64,000 nt of DNA from Listeria sp. PSOL-1 (GTDB taxonomy: Bacteria > Bacillota > Bacilli > Lactobacillales > Listeriaceae). The stretch covers positions 620,001 to 684,000 of the forward strand of contig NZ_LR760298.1 of the NCBI RefSeq assembly GCF_902806445.1. Direction: 5' to 3'. Below, piece by piece: positions 55,315-64,000 of the stretch. The notes beneath the pieces are model-generated. The model worked only from the letters and a program-made list of their open reading frames with translations, searched no databases and was not told where the DNA came from. Position 1 is the stretch's first letter; each line of letters starts with the position of its first letter. The position numbers and the translations under genes were made by a program.

Positions 55315-56391
55315 ATGATGGATAAAGAGGATGATTTACTGCGCGCACGTCGTAAAGATGAGCATCTAGCACTTTCCTATCAGCAATTTGAAGTGGATAA
55401 AGAGAGCGCTTTTAAAGATCTAGATTTAATAGGGACTTCACTTCCAAGCTGCGGGGTGGATGACGTGCATTTAAATACTACTTTTTCCGGGATAGAATTT
55501 GCGTATCCCTTTTATATTAATGCGATGACAGGCGGTAGTGAACGTACAAAGCAAATCAATGCTGATTTTGCTGAAATTGCACGTGAAGTAGGCGTGGGAA
55601 TGGCAGTTGGTTCACAGTCAGCTGCTCTTAAAAACCCAAGCGTTCGAGATAGTTATGAAATTGTTCGCGAAAAAAATCCAGATGGCAAAATATTTGCTAA
55701 TCTTAGCCCAGCGATTCCTATTGATCTTGGAATGGAAGCTATAAAAATGGTGGATGCCAACTTGCTGCAAATTCATCTTAATCCCGCACAAGAACTTGTT
55801 ATGGTAGAAGGGGATCGTGAGTTTTCGAACTGGTTACGGCGAATTGAACAATATGTCACAAAGCTCGATATCCCTGTTGTTGTGAAAGAAGTAGGGTTTG
55901 GCATGAGCTGTGAAACGGTTGCAAAACTTGCAGAAGTTGGTGTAAAAACGGTTGATGTCAGCGGGAGAGGTGGTACTAATTTCATTCAAGTTGAAAATGA
56001 ACGCCGACGCGATCATGCGTATGATTTCCTGTATGATTTTGGTTTAACGACACCAGAATCGTTACTTGATTTGCGACGACTACAAGGAAATAATAAGCTG
56101 GAAATTTTGGCTTCCGGTGGCATCAGAACGCCACTTGATATGGTTAAGTCGTTTCGTTTAGGGGCAAAAAGTGCAGGTATGGCTGGGTACCTATTCTATT
56201 TTTATAAAAATTTTGGCAAACAAATGACAATCCACTTACTTGAGCAATATAAAGAAGCGCTTAAAGCATTATTTGTTTTATTTGATGCAACAAGTTTGGA
56301 CGAACTTCAAAATGCTCCACTTATTGTGCGTGGTGATTTGAAAGACTTTTGTGACGCACGCGCGGTCGATATAAAACAATTAGCAAATTAG
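55315..56391 (+). CDS. fni: Type 2 isopentenyl-diphosphate isomerase
   Basis: FMN- and NADPH-dependent IPP/DMAPP isomerase, 358 residues. Markers: YINAMTGGSERTKQIN, QSAALKNPSVRDSYEIVRE, HLNPAQELVMVEGDREFSNW, and KEVGFGMSCET with the FMN-binding SGRGGTNFIQVE and ILASGGIRTPLD. dxs in this window marks the MEP route, while a type 2 isomerase usually serves the mevalonate route, so both likely exist as in other Listeria. Starts at ATG 55315 or 55318 behind GGAGG. Confidence 0.94.
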   Translation: MMDKEDDLLRARRKDEHLALSYQQFEVDKESAFKDLDLIGTSLPSCGVDDVHLNTTFSGIEFAYPFYINAMTGGSERTKQINADFAEIAREVGVGMAVGSQSAALKNPSVRDSYEIVREKNPDGKIFANLSPAIPIDLGMEAIKMVDANLLQIHLNPAQELVMVEGDREFSNWLRRIEQYVTKLDIPVVVKEVGFGMSCETVAKLAEVGVKTVDVSGRGGTNFIQVENERRRDHAYDFLYDFGLTTPESLLDLRRLQGNNKLEILASGGIRTPLDMVKSFRLGAKSAGMAGYLFYFYKNFGKQMTIHLLEQYKEALKALFVLFDATSLDELQNAPLIVRGDLKDFCDARAVDIKQLAN

Positions 56392-56443
56392 AGCACGCCG
56401 AGAATTTGAAAGATGAACAGTCTATTCTTGGATAAAGTAGAAA

Positions 56444-56490
56444 AAGTAAAAGGAGACGAGTAATGAATGATTACCTGTCTCCTTTTACTT
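56444..56490. terminator. Terminator hairpin between fni and trhO
   Basis: A 14-bp perfect stem (56444-56457 with 56477-56490) with an inner GTAAT/ATTAC stem. The A run before it gives a T run on the minus strand. Confidence 0.75.
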
Positions 56491-56510
56491 GTATATAGGA
56501 TGAAACGTTA

Positions 56511-57476
56511 TTAACTAATGGTCTCAGGAAGCGTTTCACCAATTGCTTCCAAGCGGTTAGCTAATTCCTTTTTTGAAAATTGTTGTTTTTTGATATAAAG
56601 GTTTTCTGGATGCGTACGGCATTCATAAGAACAACTGTGCAAGTATTTTTCAGTATTCTCTGGTGAGGCAAGAATTTGCTTGTTACAATAAGGATTAGCA
56701 CAGTTAATATATTGTTCACAAGGCGTCCCATCAAAATAATCTTTTCCAACAATATGATGTTCTACTTGATTGATTGGAACAGAAATGCGTTCATCAAAGA
56801 CATACATCCTACCATCCCAGAGTTCGCCTTTTGTCTTTTCATTTTTCCCATAAGTAGCGATACCGCCATGAAGCTGAGAAACATCTTCAAAGCCAACTGT
56901 TTTTAACCAACCGGAAAACTTTTCACAACGAATGCCACCAGTGCAATAGGTGACAATTTTTTTGTTTTTTAGTTGTTCTTTATGCTTATGAACCCAGTTT
57001 GGTAGCTCGCGAAAGGCTTTAATATCTGGTCGAATAGCTCCACGAAAATGCCCCAAATCAAATTCGTAGTCATTTCGAGCATCTAAGATCACCGTATTTT
57101 CATCTTCTAAGGCTGCTCTAAACTCTTCAGGTTCCATGTAAGTTCCAGTCACTTCTAAGGGGTTTATATCATTTTCTAAATGTAATGAAACGATTTCAGA
57201 ACGAGGGCGAACATACATTTTTTGGAAAGCATGTTGAGAAGCTTCGTCTATTTTAAAAACCATGTCGCGAAAGCGTGAGTCTTCGTGCATTTTTTCCATA
57301 TAAATTTTTGTATTGCTTAAAATGCCAGATAAAGTTCCATTAATTCCTTCTTTAGCAACAAGAATTCTGCCTTTTAACCCTAATTTGTTACAAAACTCAA
57401 GGTGTTCCTTTGCAAATTGTTCTGGGTCATCAATTGTCGTGTATTTGTAGTATAACAACACTTGATAGTCTGCCAT
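56511..57476 (-). CDS. trhO: tRNA uridine(34) hydroxylase TrhO (rhodanese family)
   Basis: Makes 5-hydroxyuridine at tRNA position 34, 321 residues. N-terminal acylphosphatase-like domain followed by a rhodanese domain with [20 protein letters not shown] and the active-site loop [15 protein letters not shown], then a Cys-rich end ([23 protein letters not shown]). Matches YbfQ/YceA. ATG start after AAAGGTGG. A TTGCTT-17-TATAGT promoter lies upstream. Confidence 0.92.
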   Translation of the reverse strand: MADYQVLLYYKYTTIDDPEQFAKEHLEFCNKLGLKGRILVAKEGINGTLSGILSNTKIYMEKMHEDSRFRDMVFKIDEASQHAFQKMYVRPRSEIVSLHLENDINPLEVTGTYMEPEEFRAALEDENTVILDARNDYEFDLGHFRGAIRPDIKAFRELPNWVHKHKEQLKNKKIVTYCTGGIRCEKFSGWLKTVGFEDVSQLHGGIATYGKNEKTKGELWDGRMYVFDERISVPINQVEHHIVGKDYFDGTPCEQYINCANPYCNKQILASPENTEKYLHSCSYECRTHPENLYIKKQQFSKKELANRLEAIGETLPETIS

Positions 57477-57558
57477 GATTTAAACCACCTTTATTTTATT
57501 TTTATGTGAAAACTCTTTCTAAGTGTAGAAATTCTCCACATTGCGCAGCTATTACTAT

Positions 57559-57587
57559 ACTATAGTCAACCGTTTTTTTTCAAGCAA
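57559..57587 (-). promoter_or_regulatory. Promoter of trhO
   Basis: On the minus strand TTGCTT (plus 57582-57587), 17 bp, TATAGT (plus 57559-57564). Confidence 0.7.
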
Positions 57588-57622
57588 GAGCTTGCCTTAA
57601 GCTATAAATTTTAAGGTAGCTA

Positions 57623-57631
57623 TGCTATAAT
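57623..57631 (+). promoter_or_regulatory. Extended -10 promoter of the YitT-family gene
   Basis: TGC then TATAAT (57626-57631). The -35 is poor. A CCTTAA/TTAAGG inverted repeat lies immediately upstream (about 57594-57616). Confidence 0.5.
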
Positions 57632-57667
57632 TTATGAGGATTCATTAATAATTAGGAGGTGATCTAT

Positions 57668-58585
57668 GTGCAGGTTGACTTTAATTATATTGAACAAGAA
57701 GCCTTAAAGCAGGTGAGATTGAGTCGCCATAAAAGGCTAAAGTGGCTTATTTATAAATTTATTATGGTGACATTAGGAGCAGTGCTTATGGGTGTGGGCC
57801 TTGAGTTGTTCCTTGTGAATAATCAGATTTTAGATGGTGGTATTGTTGGGATCTCCATTATTATTTCACAGCTTTCACCTCTTCCGCTTGGCCTCCTTAC
57901 CTTTGTTTTGAATATTCCTTTTTTTATTATTGGCTATCGTAAAATTGGTAAACTTTTTGCCATTTATACATCTTATGGCATTGCTGTCATGTCTACTGTG
58001 ACCTTATTACTTCATGATATGGACCCTGTGACAGATGATTTACTTTTGGCCACTGTTTTTGGTGGTGTGACGCTTGGCCTTGGTGTTGGGCTTGTTATCC
58101 GGAATGGGGGCGCGCTCGATGGGACAGAAATTGTGTCTTTACTTGTTAATGATAAAACCCCTTTTTCAACAGGACAAATTATTATGGCGATCAATATTGC
58201 GATTTTTAGTATTGCTGGGCTTGTATTTAACTGGGACCGAGCGATGTATTCACTGATTACTTATTTTTTAGCCTATAAAGTGATTGATATTGTCATCCAA
58301 GGTGTTGATGAATCAAAAAGTGCTTTTATTATTAGCCATTATTATGAAGAAATTGGTTATGAAATCATGGAGCAGCTTGGTAAAGGCGTTACATATTTGG
58401 AAGCAACAGGAAGCTATTCAGGTGATGTACATAAAGTAATCTTTGTTATTATTTCTCGCTTTGAAGAGGTTAAATTAAAATCGATTTTAGATGACATTGA
58501 TCCAGACGCATTTTTAGCTGTTGGCGGTAGCATGTCGGAAGTTCGTGGTGGGAAATTAAAGAAGAAAAAAACACCGCATTTGTAA
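57668..58585 (+). CDS. YitT family membrane protein
   Basis: A 305-residue protein with about five transmembrane helices (starting near 30-50, 55-80, 85-110, 120-140, 155-180) and the C-terminal DUF2179 domain (YLEATGSYSGDVHKVIFVIISRFEEVKLKSIL, DPDAFLAVGGSMSEV). Family function unknown. GTG at 57668 (8 bases from GGAGG) is chosen; GTG 57659 would overlap the ribosome site. Confidence 0.9.
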   Translation: MQVDFNYIEQEALKQVRLSRHKRLKWLIYKFIMVTLGAVLMGVGLELFLVNNQILDGGIVGISIIISQLSPLPLGLLTFVLNIPFFIIGYRKIGKLFAIYTSYGIAVMSTVTLLLHDMDPVTDDLLLATVFGGVTLGLGVGLVIRNGGALDGTEIVSLLVNDKTPFSTGQIIMAINIAIFSIAGLVFNWDRAMYSLITYFLAYKVIDIVIQGVDESKSAFIISHYYEEIGYEIMEQLGKGVTYLEATGSYSGDVHKVIFVIISRFEEVKLKSILDDIDPDAFLAVGGSMSEVRGGKLKKKKTPHL

Positions 58586-58713
58586 TGATGATGTGAAAGT
58601 ATGGAAAAAGAAAGTAAGCTTAGCATCAAATAAGAGGTTATTGAAAAGCAGAAAATACAGTTGATTTGTATCTTGAAAATTAGGTCAAAATGTAAGCGTA
58701 AAAGGAGGGTGCC

Positions 58714-58902
58714 ATGTTTTTTAAAGAACTTTATAAATTGCAATTAGTTTTTGTCTTTATGTTTGGTTTAATTTTAGCGTTTCGTTGGTTTAATATTTTG
58801 ACAAGTGGCATCTCTGTTGTTCTTATCACTATATTTTTTATTATTTGGACCATTTCAATCATGCTTGTTATTTTCAAAAAAACGAAGCAGAAGCGAATTT
58901 AA
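58714..58902 (+). CDS. Small membrane protein, unknown function
   Basis: A 62-residue ORF with a strong AAAGGAGGG site 5 bases upstream of its ATG. The product is almost all hydrophobic: two transmembrane helices (about 9-28 and 31-52) and a basic C-terminus KKTKQKRI. No family recognised. It lies alone between the YitT gene and ftsK; I see no other gene nearby that would explain it. Confidence 0.6.
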   Translation: MFFKELYKLQLVFVFMFGLILAFRWFNILTSGISVVLITIFFIIWTISIMLVIFKKTKQKRI

Positions 58903-58932
58903 AGTGATACCTAAAAATGTGGTAAATAGATC

Positions 58933-58987
58933 TTGAAGGATAAATAAGCAAACTAGCATGTTGCGACTCACGGGTAAAATCCTTCAA
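58933..58987. other. Inverted repeat upstream of ftsK
   Basis: TTGAAGGAT (58933-58941) is exactly complementary to ATCCTTCAA (58979-58987) around a 37-base loop containing GCAA/TTGC. It is a candidate structured RNA or operator; no T run. Confidence 0.4.
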
Positions 58988-59109
58988 AAGAAGTAACATT
59001 CATTGATTTTGAGTGAAACACACCTAAAGTTCAGAAAAATAAAAATATATGTTTTATCACCCTCAGGTTGACAGTAGGACTTTTGCATGAGCAAACCGTT
59101 TAGCTTCTA

Positions 59110-59118
59110 TGCTATAAT
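59110..59118 (+). promoter_or_regulatory. Extended -10 promoter of ftsK
   Basis: TGC then TATAAT (59113-59118), 36 bases before the start; the -35 is poor. Confidence 0.6.
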
Positions 59119-59153
59119 GAAGCAAGTAAAAAGCAAGGCTAGGGGGAAATAAG

Positions 59154-61412
59154 TTGGCAACAACACAAAAAAAAGCGAGTACACGAAAAAAAACAACGTC
59201 TAGAAAAAGTAAAAATAAACCAAAAACAACCTATCGTTTTGAAATAAGTGGTTTAATCATGGCGATTGTAGCACTAATTGGTATTTTTAGGTTAGGTTTT
59301 GTTGGACGAATTGTTTATGCACTAGGTGAATTTGTCTTAGGTAGTCTAAGTTATCTCCTTTTGATAGGGATTGTTTTTTTAGGCGGTTATTTAGTGGTCA
59401 AACGCAAGATGCTGAATTTCTTTACGAAGCGCCTTATGGGAATTTATTTAGCTCTTTTTGGGCTTTCAATGCTGTTTCACCTTTCCTTTATGTTTAAATA
59501 TGGCTTTATAGATCACGTTTTTATACATACGTGGAAGGTTGCTTCAAATAACCTCATTCATCCATCCCAAATCGTTTCTGTTGGCGGGGGAATGATTGGT
59601 GCTGCATTAACTGCTACGAGTTACTTTCTTATTGCTAAGATTGGTACACAACTCATTGCTGTCTTGCTCATTTTATTTGGGCTTTCATTCATTTCAGGCG
59701 TAGCATTACGAACTTTTGCTGAAAAACTAGTAACAAGTACAAGCCATTTCTTTTCTAAGAGCCAGGCCTTAGCTAAAAAAGGGAAAGCAAAAACTGCTCT
59801 GAAAAAGGCAGCAAAACAACGCCAAGTTAAACCAAAAGAAATACCAAAAGATTTAGAAGAAAATCAACAGCCAGAAACAAAAACACCACCTATTATTTCA
59901 AATTTTCATTCTAAAGAAGCACTACCTGAAACGGAAGATCAACAAGAAGAGCCTTCAAAAGAATTAACATTTGAACAAGAAACTTTTGAAAATGAGATTT
60001 ACCAGTTGCCATCAGTTAATCTTTTAAAAGCAGCAAAGCCAACTGATCAATCCAAGGAATACGATCAAATTAAGTCCAATGCAAAAAAACTCGAAGAAAC
60101 TTTCGAAAGCTTTGGGGTAAAAGCAAAGATTACGCAAGTCCATCTTGGGCCTGCTGTAACAAAATATGAAGTTCAACCAGCTATTGGTGTTAAAGTAAGT
60201 CGGATTGTTTCGCTAAGTGATGATATTGCACTTGCACTTGCTGCAAAAGATATTCGCATTGAAGCGCCAATTCCTGGTAAATCAGCCATTGGGATTGAGG
60301 TGGCTAACCAAAATGTAGCCATGGTGACATTAAGAGAAGTGATTGAAAATAATCAACAAAACAATCCAGAAGATACATTGCAAATTGCGCTTGGTCGTGA
60401 TATTTCAGGCGATGCCATTTTAGCGCACCTAAATAAAATGCCGCATTTACTTGTTGCGGGTTCTACAGGTAGTGGTAAATCGGTTTGTATCAATGGGATT
60501 ATTACAAGCATTTTACTTCGGGCTAAACCACATGAAGTGAAGATGATGATGATCGATCCTAAAATGGTAGAGCTCAATGTCTATAATGGTATTCCGCATT
60601 TACTTGCGCCAGTTGTCACCAATCCTAAAAAAGCAGCTCAAGCTTTACAAAAAGTTGTTTCGGAAATGGAGCGACGTTACGATTTATTTTCACATACAGG
60701 AACAAGAAATATGGAAGGTTACAATGAATATATAAGAAAGCATAATGATCAAAATGAAGAAAAACAATCGGAATTACCTTTTATCGTGGTGATTGTCGAT
60801 GAATTAGCTGATTTGATGATGGTCGCTTCAAATGATGTAGAAGATGCGATTACAAGACTTGCACAAATGGCTCGCGCTGCTGGTATTCATTTAATTATTG
60901 CGACACAGCGGCCTTCTGTTGACGTCATTACTGGTGTTATTAAAGCAAACATCCCGTCGCGAATTGCATTTGCTGTATCAAGTGCTACAGATTCCAGGAC
61001 GATTTTAGATATGGGTGGAGCCGAAAAATTACTTGGTCGTGGGGATATGCTCTTTCTTCCAGTTGGAGCGAGTAAGCCAACACGGATTCAAGGAGCCTTT
61101 TTATCAGATAGCGAAGTAGAAGATATCGTAAACTTTACAATTTCACAACAAAAAGCCCAGTACAGTGAAGAAATGATTCCTGATGAACTCCCTGATAACA
61201 ATGAAGAAACAGATGACGAGTTATACCATGACGCAGTGGCACTCGTTGTCGAAATGCAAACCGCTTCTGTTTCCATGCTACAACGCCGCTTTAGAATCGG
61301 TTATAACCGGGCAGCACGCTTAATTGATGAAATGGAACAACGCGGGGTTGTTGGTCCACATGAAGGTTCAAAGCCGCGTCGAGTTAATATTGAAGCTATG
61401 CCTGAGGAATAA
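59154..61412 (+). CDS. ftsK: DNA translocase FtsK/SpoIIIE
   Basis: Chromosome-segregation motor, 752 residues. Basic N-terminus, four transmembrane helices (about 31-50, 55-75, 85-108, 150-190), a charged linker, then the motor with Walker [15 protein letters not shown] and Walker [14 protein letters not shown], and a gamma winged helix ([28 protein letters not shown]). The TTG start is 7 bases after GGGGGA. Listeria does not sporulate; the dividing-cell role is expected. Confidence 0.94.
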   Translation: MATTQKKASTRKKTTSRKSKNKPKTTYRFEISGLIMAIVALIGIFRLGFVGRIVYALGEFVLGSLSYLLLIGIVFLGGYLVVKRKMLNFFTKRLMGIYLALFGLSMLFHLSFMFKYGFIDHVFIHTWKVASNNLIHPSQIVSVGGGMIGAALTATSYFLIAKIGTQLIAVLLILFGLSFISGVALRTFAEKLVTSTSHFFSKSQALAKKGKAKTALKKAAKQRQVKPKEIPKDLEENQQPETKTPPIISNFHSKEALPETEDQQEEPSKELTFEQETFENEIYQLPSVNLLKAAKPTDQSKEYDQIKSNAKKLEETFESFGVKAKITQVHLGPAVTKYEVQPAIGVKVSRIVSLSDDIALALAAKDIRIEAPIPGKSAIGIEVANQNVAMVTLREVIENNQQNNPEDTLQIALGRDISGDAILAHLNKMPHLLVAGSTGSGKSVCINGIITSILLRAKPHEVKMMMIDPKMVELNVYNGIPHLLAPVVTNPKKAAQALQKVVSEMERRYDLFSHTGTRNMEGYNEYIRKHNDQNEEKQSELPFIVVIVDELADLMMVASNDVEDAITRLAQMARAAGIHLIIATQRPSVDVITGVIKANIPSRIAFAVSSATDSRTILDMGGAEKLLGRGDMLFLPVGASKPTRIQGAFLSDSEVEDIVNFTISQQKAQYSEEMIPDELPDNNEETDDELYHDAVALVVEMQTASVSMLQRRFRIGYNRAARLIDEMEQRGVVGPHEGSKPRRVNIEAMPEE

Positions 61413-61436
61413 AAGATGTGAGATCAGTGCAGGAAA

Positions 61437-61483
61437 TCGGCCGTATTTTTAAAATCGTTGTTATTCTTAAAAAATATGGTCGA
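61437..61483 (+). terminator. Hairpin after ftsK, probable terminator
   Basis: TCGGCCGTATTTTT (61437-61450) pairs with AAAAATATGGTCGA (61470-61483) with two G-U pairs. Its T run is interrupted. Confidence 0.5.
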
Positions 61484-61531
61484 TTCTTCATCTTATTTTA
61501 TGATCTTTTTCTATATTTATTTTTTTGTTCA

Positions 61532-61540
61532 TGGTATATT
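61532..61540 (+). promoter_or_regulatory. Extended -10 promoter of tcsA
   Basis: TG (61532-61533), one base, TATATT (61535-61540). The -35 is poor. Confidence 0.45.
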
Positions 61541-61637
61541 AATTATAGTTAGCAGCATCTAGTTTTATTGAACCATTTTTTACATAACCTACTGGATCAT
61601 GCTAGCAAATAATTTGTCTTATAGGAGGGGTTTAAAG

Positions 61638-62699
61638 GTGAAAAAGCGGACGTTTGCTTTAGCACTCGTTATGATTTTAGCATCAGCTGTTTTTTTAGGA
61701 GCTTGTGGATCAAGTGGTAATAATAAGAAAGATAGTAACAAAAACTTCACTCTAGCCATGGTCACTGATACGAGTGGAGTTGATGATCGTTCGTTCAATC
61801 AATCTGCTTGGGAAGGATTGGAAAAATTTGGTAAGGACAATCATTTGCAAAAAGGGACAGATGGCTATAATTACTTGCAATCTTCATCAGAAGCGGATTA
61901 TAAAACAAATTTGAATACTGCTGTTCGTAGTAACTATAACCTTATTTTGGGTATTGGCTACAAAATAAAAGAAGCGCTTACAACTATCGCAAAACAACAA
62001 CCAGATCAGCAGTTTGCCATTGTAGACGAAGCGATTGATGGTCATAAGAACGTTGCAAGCATTGGCTTTAAAGACAACGATGGCTCATTTTTAGCCGGTG
62101 TTGTCGCCGCCCTCACAACAAAAACAAAGAAAGTAGGTTTTGTTGGTGGTGTCAAAGGAGCTGTTATTGATCGATTTGAAGCGGGTTTTACGGCTGGTGT
62201 TAAAGCTGCAAATCCTGACGTCAAAGTAGAGGTCCAATATGCAAACGAGTTTGCCAAAGCAGATAAAGGACAGCAGATTGCTTCTGCGATGTATTCAGGT
62301 GGTGTAGATGTTATTTTCCATGCTGCAGGGGCAACGGGTAATGGCGTATTTGCTGAAGCGAAAAATCTTAAGAAAAAAGACCCTAGTCGCGATGTTTGGG
62401 TCATCGGTGTAGACCGTGATCAGTGGGATGAAGGCAAAGTAAAAGCGAACGATGGTAAGGAGTACAATGTCACTTTAGCTTCTGAAGTCAAACGTGTTGA
62501 TATTGCTGTAGAAGACCTAGCTAAGCGCACAAAAGCCGGGAATTTCCCTGGTGGTAAAAAGCTTGAGTACGGGCTTGATAAAGATGCTGTAGGCTTATCT
62601 CCTCATCAAGATAATATCTCAAAAGATGTTTTAACAAAAGTAGAGGAATATAAAAAGAAAATGATAAGCGGTGAAATTAAAGTTCCAAGCAAGCCTTAA
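61638..62699 (+). CDS. tcsA: BMP family nucleoside-binding lipoprotein (TcsA)
   Basis: Extracytoplasmic solute-binding lipoprotein of 353 residues. The signal is MKKRTFALALVMILASAVFLGAC-type, with lipobox LGAC and lipid on Cys 23. The mature part has FTLAMVTDTSGVDDRSFNQSAWEGLEKFG, as in PnrA/BMP nucleoside-binding proteins. It precedes the ABC ATPase and equals Listeria TcsA. The GTG at 61638 is 9 bases from TAGGAGG; earlier ATG 61599 has no ribosome site. Confidence 0.93.
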   Translation: MKKRTFALALVMILASAVFLGACGSSGNNKKDSNKNFTLAMVTDTSGVDDRSFNQSAWEGLEKFGKDNHLQKGTDGYNYLQSSSEADYKTNLNTAVRSNYNLILGIGYKIKEALTTIAKQQPDQQFAIVDEAIDGHKNVASIGFKDNDGSFLAGVVAALTTKTKKVGFVGGVKGAVIDRFEAGFTAGVKAANPDVKVEVQYANEFAKADKGQQIASAMYSGGVDVIFHAAGATGNGVFAEAKNLKKKDPSRDVWVIGVDRDQWDEGKVKANDGKEYNVTLASEVKRVDIAVEDLAKRTKAGNFPGGKKLEYGLDKDAVGLSPHQDNISKDVLTKVEEYKKKMISGEIKVPSKP

Positions 62700-62701
62700 T
62701 T

Positions 62702-62825
62702 AAAAAAGAGTTTGAGCCATAAATAGGAAAAACGTGTGTATTTAAGCACGACAATTGAGCGAAAATGTTCTAGAATCTTGTGCTTAACGCCGATTTATTT
62801 TGTTTATGTGCTCAAGCTCTTTTTT
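62702..62825. repeat. tcsA terminator split by a third palindromic repeat
   Basis: AAAAAGAGTTTGAGC (62703-62717) pairs with GCTCAAGCTCTTTTT (62810-62824) with one G-U pair, a terminator-type stem ending in Ts. Its loop, about 62725-62801, holds a sequence matching the repeat family in reverse: CAAAATAAATCGGCG (rc of 62788-62802) is identical to copy 2 (53141), and GAGCGAAA.. GACAATTG matches CGCTCGATTTGTCGTG with two changes. An inner TTAAGCAC/GTGCTTAA stem (62742-62749 with 62780-62787) is also present. Confidence 0.65.
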
Positions 62826-62921
62826 GGTTAAAAATGATTGCAAATCTTGCTCATTAGGAATAAACGCATTACATAAGAATGTGCGATGTTAATTGAAAAC
62901 GGAATGGAAGGAAGTGCGAAT

Positions 62922-64000
62922 GTGGCGTATGTTATTGAAATGTTAGGAATCAGGAAAGAGTTTTCAGGATTTGTAGCGAACGATAACATTACCTTACAGT
63001 TAAAGCAGGGAGAAATTCATGCTCTGTTAGGTGAAAATGGTGCAGGGAAATCAACGTTAATGAATGTACTTTTTGGCTTGCATGAACCAGATGGAGGAGA
63101 AATACGTGTTCGCGGAAAAGAGCAAAACATTAGTAGCCCAAATAAAGCAAACGAACTCGGTATTGGTATGGTTCATCAGCATTTTATGTTAGTTGATAAA
63201 TTTACAGTAGCTGAAAATATAATTTTGGGAAAAGAGCCAAGTAAGCTTGGAATGATTGAAAAGAAAAAAGCGATCCAAGAAATAGAAGAAATTTCAGAAC
63301 GTTACGGGTTGCGTGTAAATCCACATGCGAAGGTTCGCGATATTTCAATTGGCATGCAACAACGTGTCGAAATTCTTAAAACACTTTATCGGGGCGCTAA
63401 TATTTTGATTTTTGATGAGCCAACAGCTGTCCTTACCCCACAAGAAATTAAAGAATTAACACAGATTATGCGAACGTTAATTAAAGAAGGAAAATCAATT
63501 ATTTTAATTACACATAAACTAAAAGAAATTATGGACGTTTGTGATCGTGTCACTGTCATTCGCCGTGGGAAAAGTATGGGGACCGTGAAGGTCTCTGAAA
63601 CCAACCCGCAAGAATTAGCGAATATGATGGTAGGGCGTGAAGTTATTTTTAAAACCGAAAAAAAGCCGAGTCTACCTGGAAGTGATGTCCTTGAAATTAA
63701 AGATCTAGTGGTAAAAGAAAGTCGGGGGATAGAAAGTGTACGTGGGCTTAATTTAACTGTTCGCTCAGGTGAGATTGTTGGAATTGCTGGTGTTGATGGA
63801 AATGGACAAAGCGAGTTAATCCAAGCAATTAGCGGTTTAACGAAAATAGCACATGGCTCGATTTCACTTAATGGAAGTTTTATTCATAACCGGAGACCTC
63901 GCAAAATTACTGAAGCTGGACTGGGCCATATTCCTGAAGATCGCCATAAACATGGATTAGTTCTTGAAATGACAATCGGTGAAAATATCGCGCTACAAAC
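62922..64000 (+). CDS. Sugar/nucleoside ABC transporter ATP-binding protein (5' part)
   Basis: The first 359 or so codons of a two-domain ATPase of the YufO/NupO type partnering TcsA. First domain: Walker A LGENGAGKSTL, Q-loop MVHQHFML, signature ISIGMQQRVEIL and Walker B ILIFDEPTAVLTPQE, H-loop ITHKLKEIMDVCD. A second domain starts near 63690 with IVGIAGVDGNGQSELI. The frame is open to the window end. The GTG at 62922 (MAYVIEMLG) is 8-9 bases after GGAAGGAAG; an ATG at 62886 is in frame too. Confidence 0.93.
   Translation, partial: MAYVIEMLGIRKEFSGFVANDNITLQLKQGEIHALLGENGAGKSTLMNVLFGLHEPDGGEIRVRGKEQNISSPNKANELGIGMVHQHFMLVDKFTVAENIILGKEPSKLGMIEKKKAIQEIEEISERYGLRVNPHAKVRDISIGMQQRVEILKTLYRGANILIFDEPTAVLTPQEIKELTQIMRTLIKEGKSIILITHKLKEIMDVCDRVTVIRRGKSMGTVKVSETNPQELANMMVGREVIFKTEKKPSLPGSDVLEIKDLVVKESRGIESVRGLNLTVRSGEIVGIAGVDGNGQSELIQAISGLTKIAHGSISLNGSFIHNRRPRKITEAGLGHIPEDRHKHGLVLEMTIGENIALQ

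Noticed and set aside
63386-63604. Minus-strand 72-codon ORF inside the ABC ATPase gene
   Set aside because: Antisense shadow of a strongly conserved ATPase frame with full Walker and signature motifs.
1-64000. CRISPR array, prophage, insertion sequence, tRNA or rRNA genes
   Set aside because: I saw no direct-repeat/spacer array, transposase or integrase frame, tRNA cloverleaf or rRNA sequence. This is a visual reading, so a short tRNA could be missed.

Overview
The window is a low-GC Gram-positive chromosome segment, and its gene order matches the Listeria core genome: polC, rimP-nusA-infB, truB-ribF-rpsO-pnpA, comG, gcv, accBC-nusB-folD-xse-ispA, dxs-tlyA-argR-recN, bkd, gnd, lisRK, yidC, fni, ftsK, tcsA. 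Protein sequences are clearly Listeriaceae, but I cannot assign a species. Several local departures from the Listeria monocytogenes order that I remember suggest a more distant Listeria (sensu lato). These are the absence of ylxP between infB and rbfA, and a polysaccharide pyruvyl transferase gene inserted between tlyA and argR.

Region 1 (1-10997) is information processing: the end of polC, then the rimP-nusA-rnpM-ylxQ-infB transcription/translation operon behind a promoter and a terminator-like leader hairpin, then rbfA, truB, ribF, rpsO and pnpA. The rpsO and pnpA leaders both look structured. Region 2 (10996-20172) holds two small membrane-anchored proteins on the minus strand, a zinc-ligand-poor L33 gene, a folate cyclo-ligase, the gluP-yqgQ-glcK operon, a complete seven-gene comG pseudopilus operon on the minus strand, and a single-aptamer glycine riboswitch. 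Region 3 (20191-25800) is the riboswitch-controlled gcvT-gcvPA-gcvPB operon, followed by minus-strand membrane genes. Region 4 (25913-40849) is the housekeeping run pepP-efp-accBC-asp23-nusB-folD-xseAB-ispA, then csp, dxs-tlyA, the inserted pyruvyl transferase, argR and recN.

Region 5 (40850-47768) is the ptb-buk-lpd-bkdAA-bkdAB-bkdB operon, which supplies branched-chain acyl-CoA primers for membrane fatty acids. Region 6 (47769-57476) holds a 31-residue gene matching the stressosome anchor Prli42, an M20 peptidase, gnd, the LisRK two-component system, a minus-strand yidC operon, acyP, a DUF1033 gene, type 2 IPP isomerase and trhO. Region 7 (57477-64000) holds a YitT membrane protein, a small membrane protein, ftsK, and the tcsA nucleoside-binding lipoprotein with its ABC ATPase, which is cut by the window end.

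The most striking find is at 54149-54527. A promoter drives a 91-codon ORF whose product is hydrophobic and ends in an acidic DDEED segment followed by five residues. Its last five codons can pair over 15 bp with the Shine-Dalgarno region of the downstream yidC gene. This is the architecture of the Bacillus subtilis MifM-YidC2 translation-arrest switch, with little obvious sequence identity. A second find is a family of three dispersed palindromic repeats (15691, 53141 and 62725). Two lie in convergent gene junctions and one sits inside the loop of the tcsA terminator.
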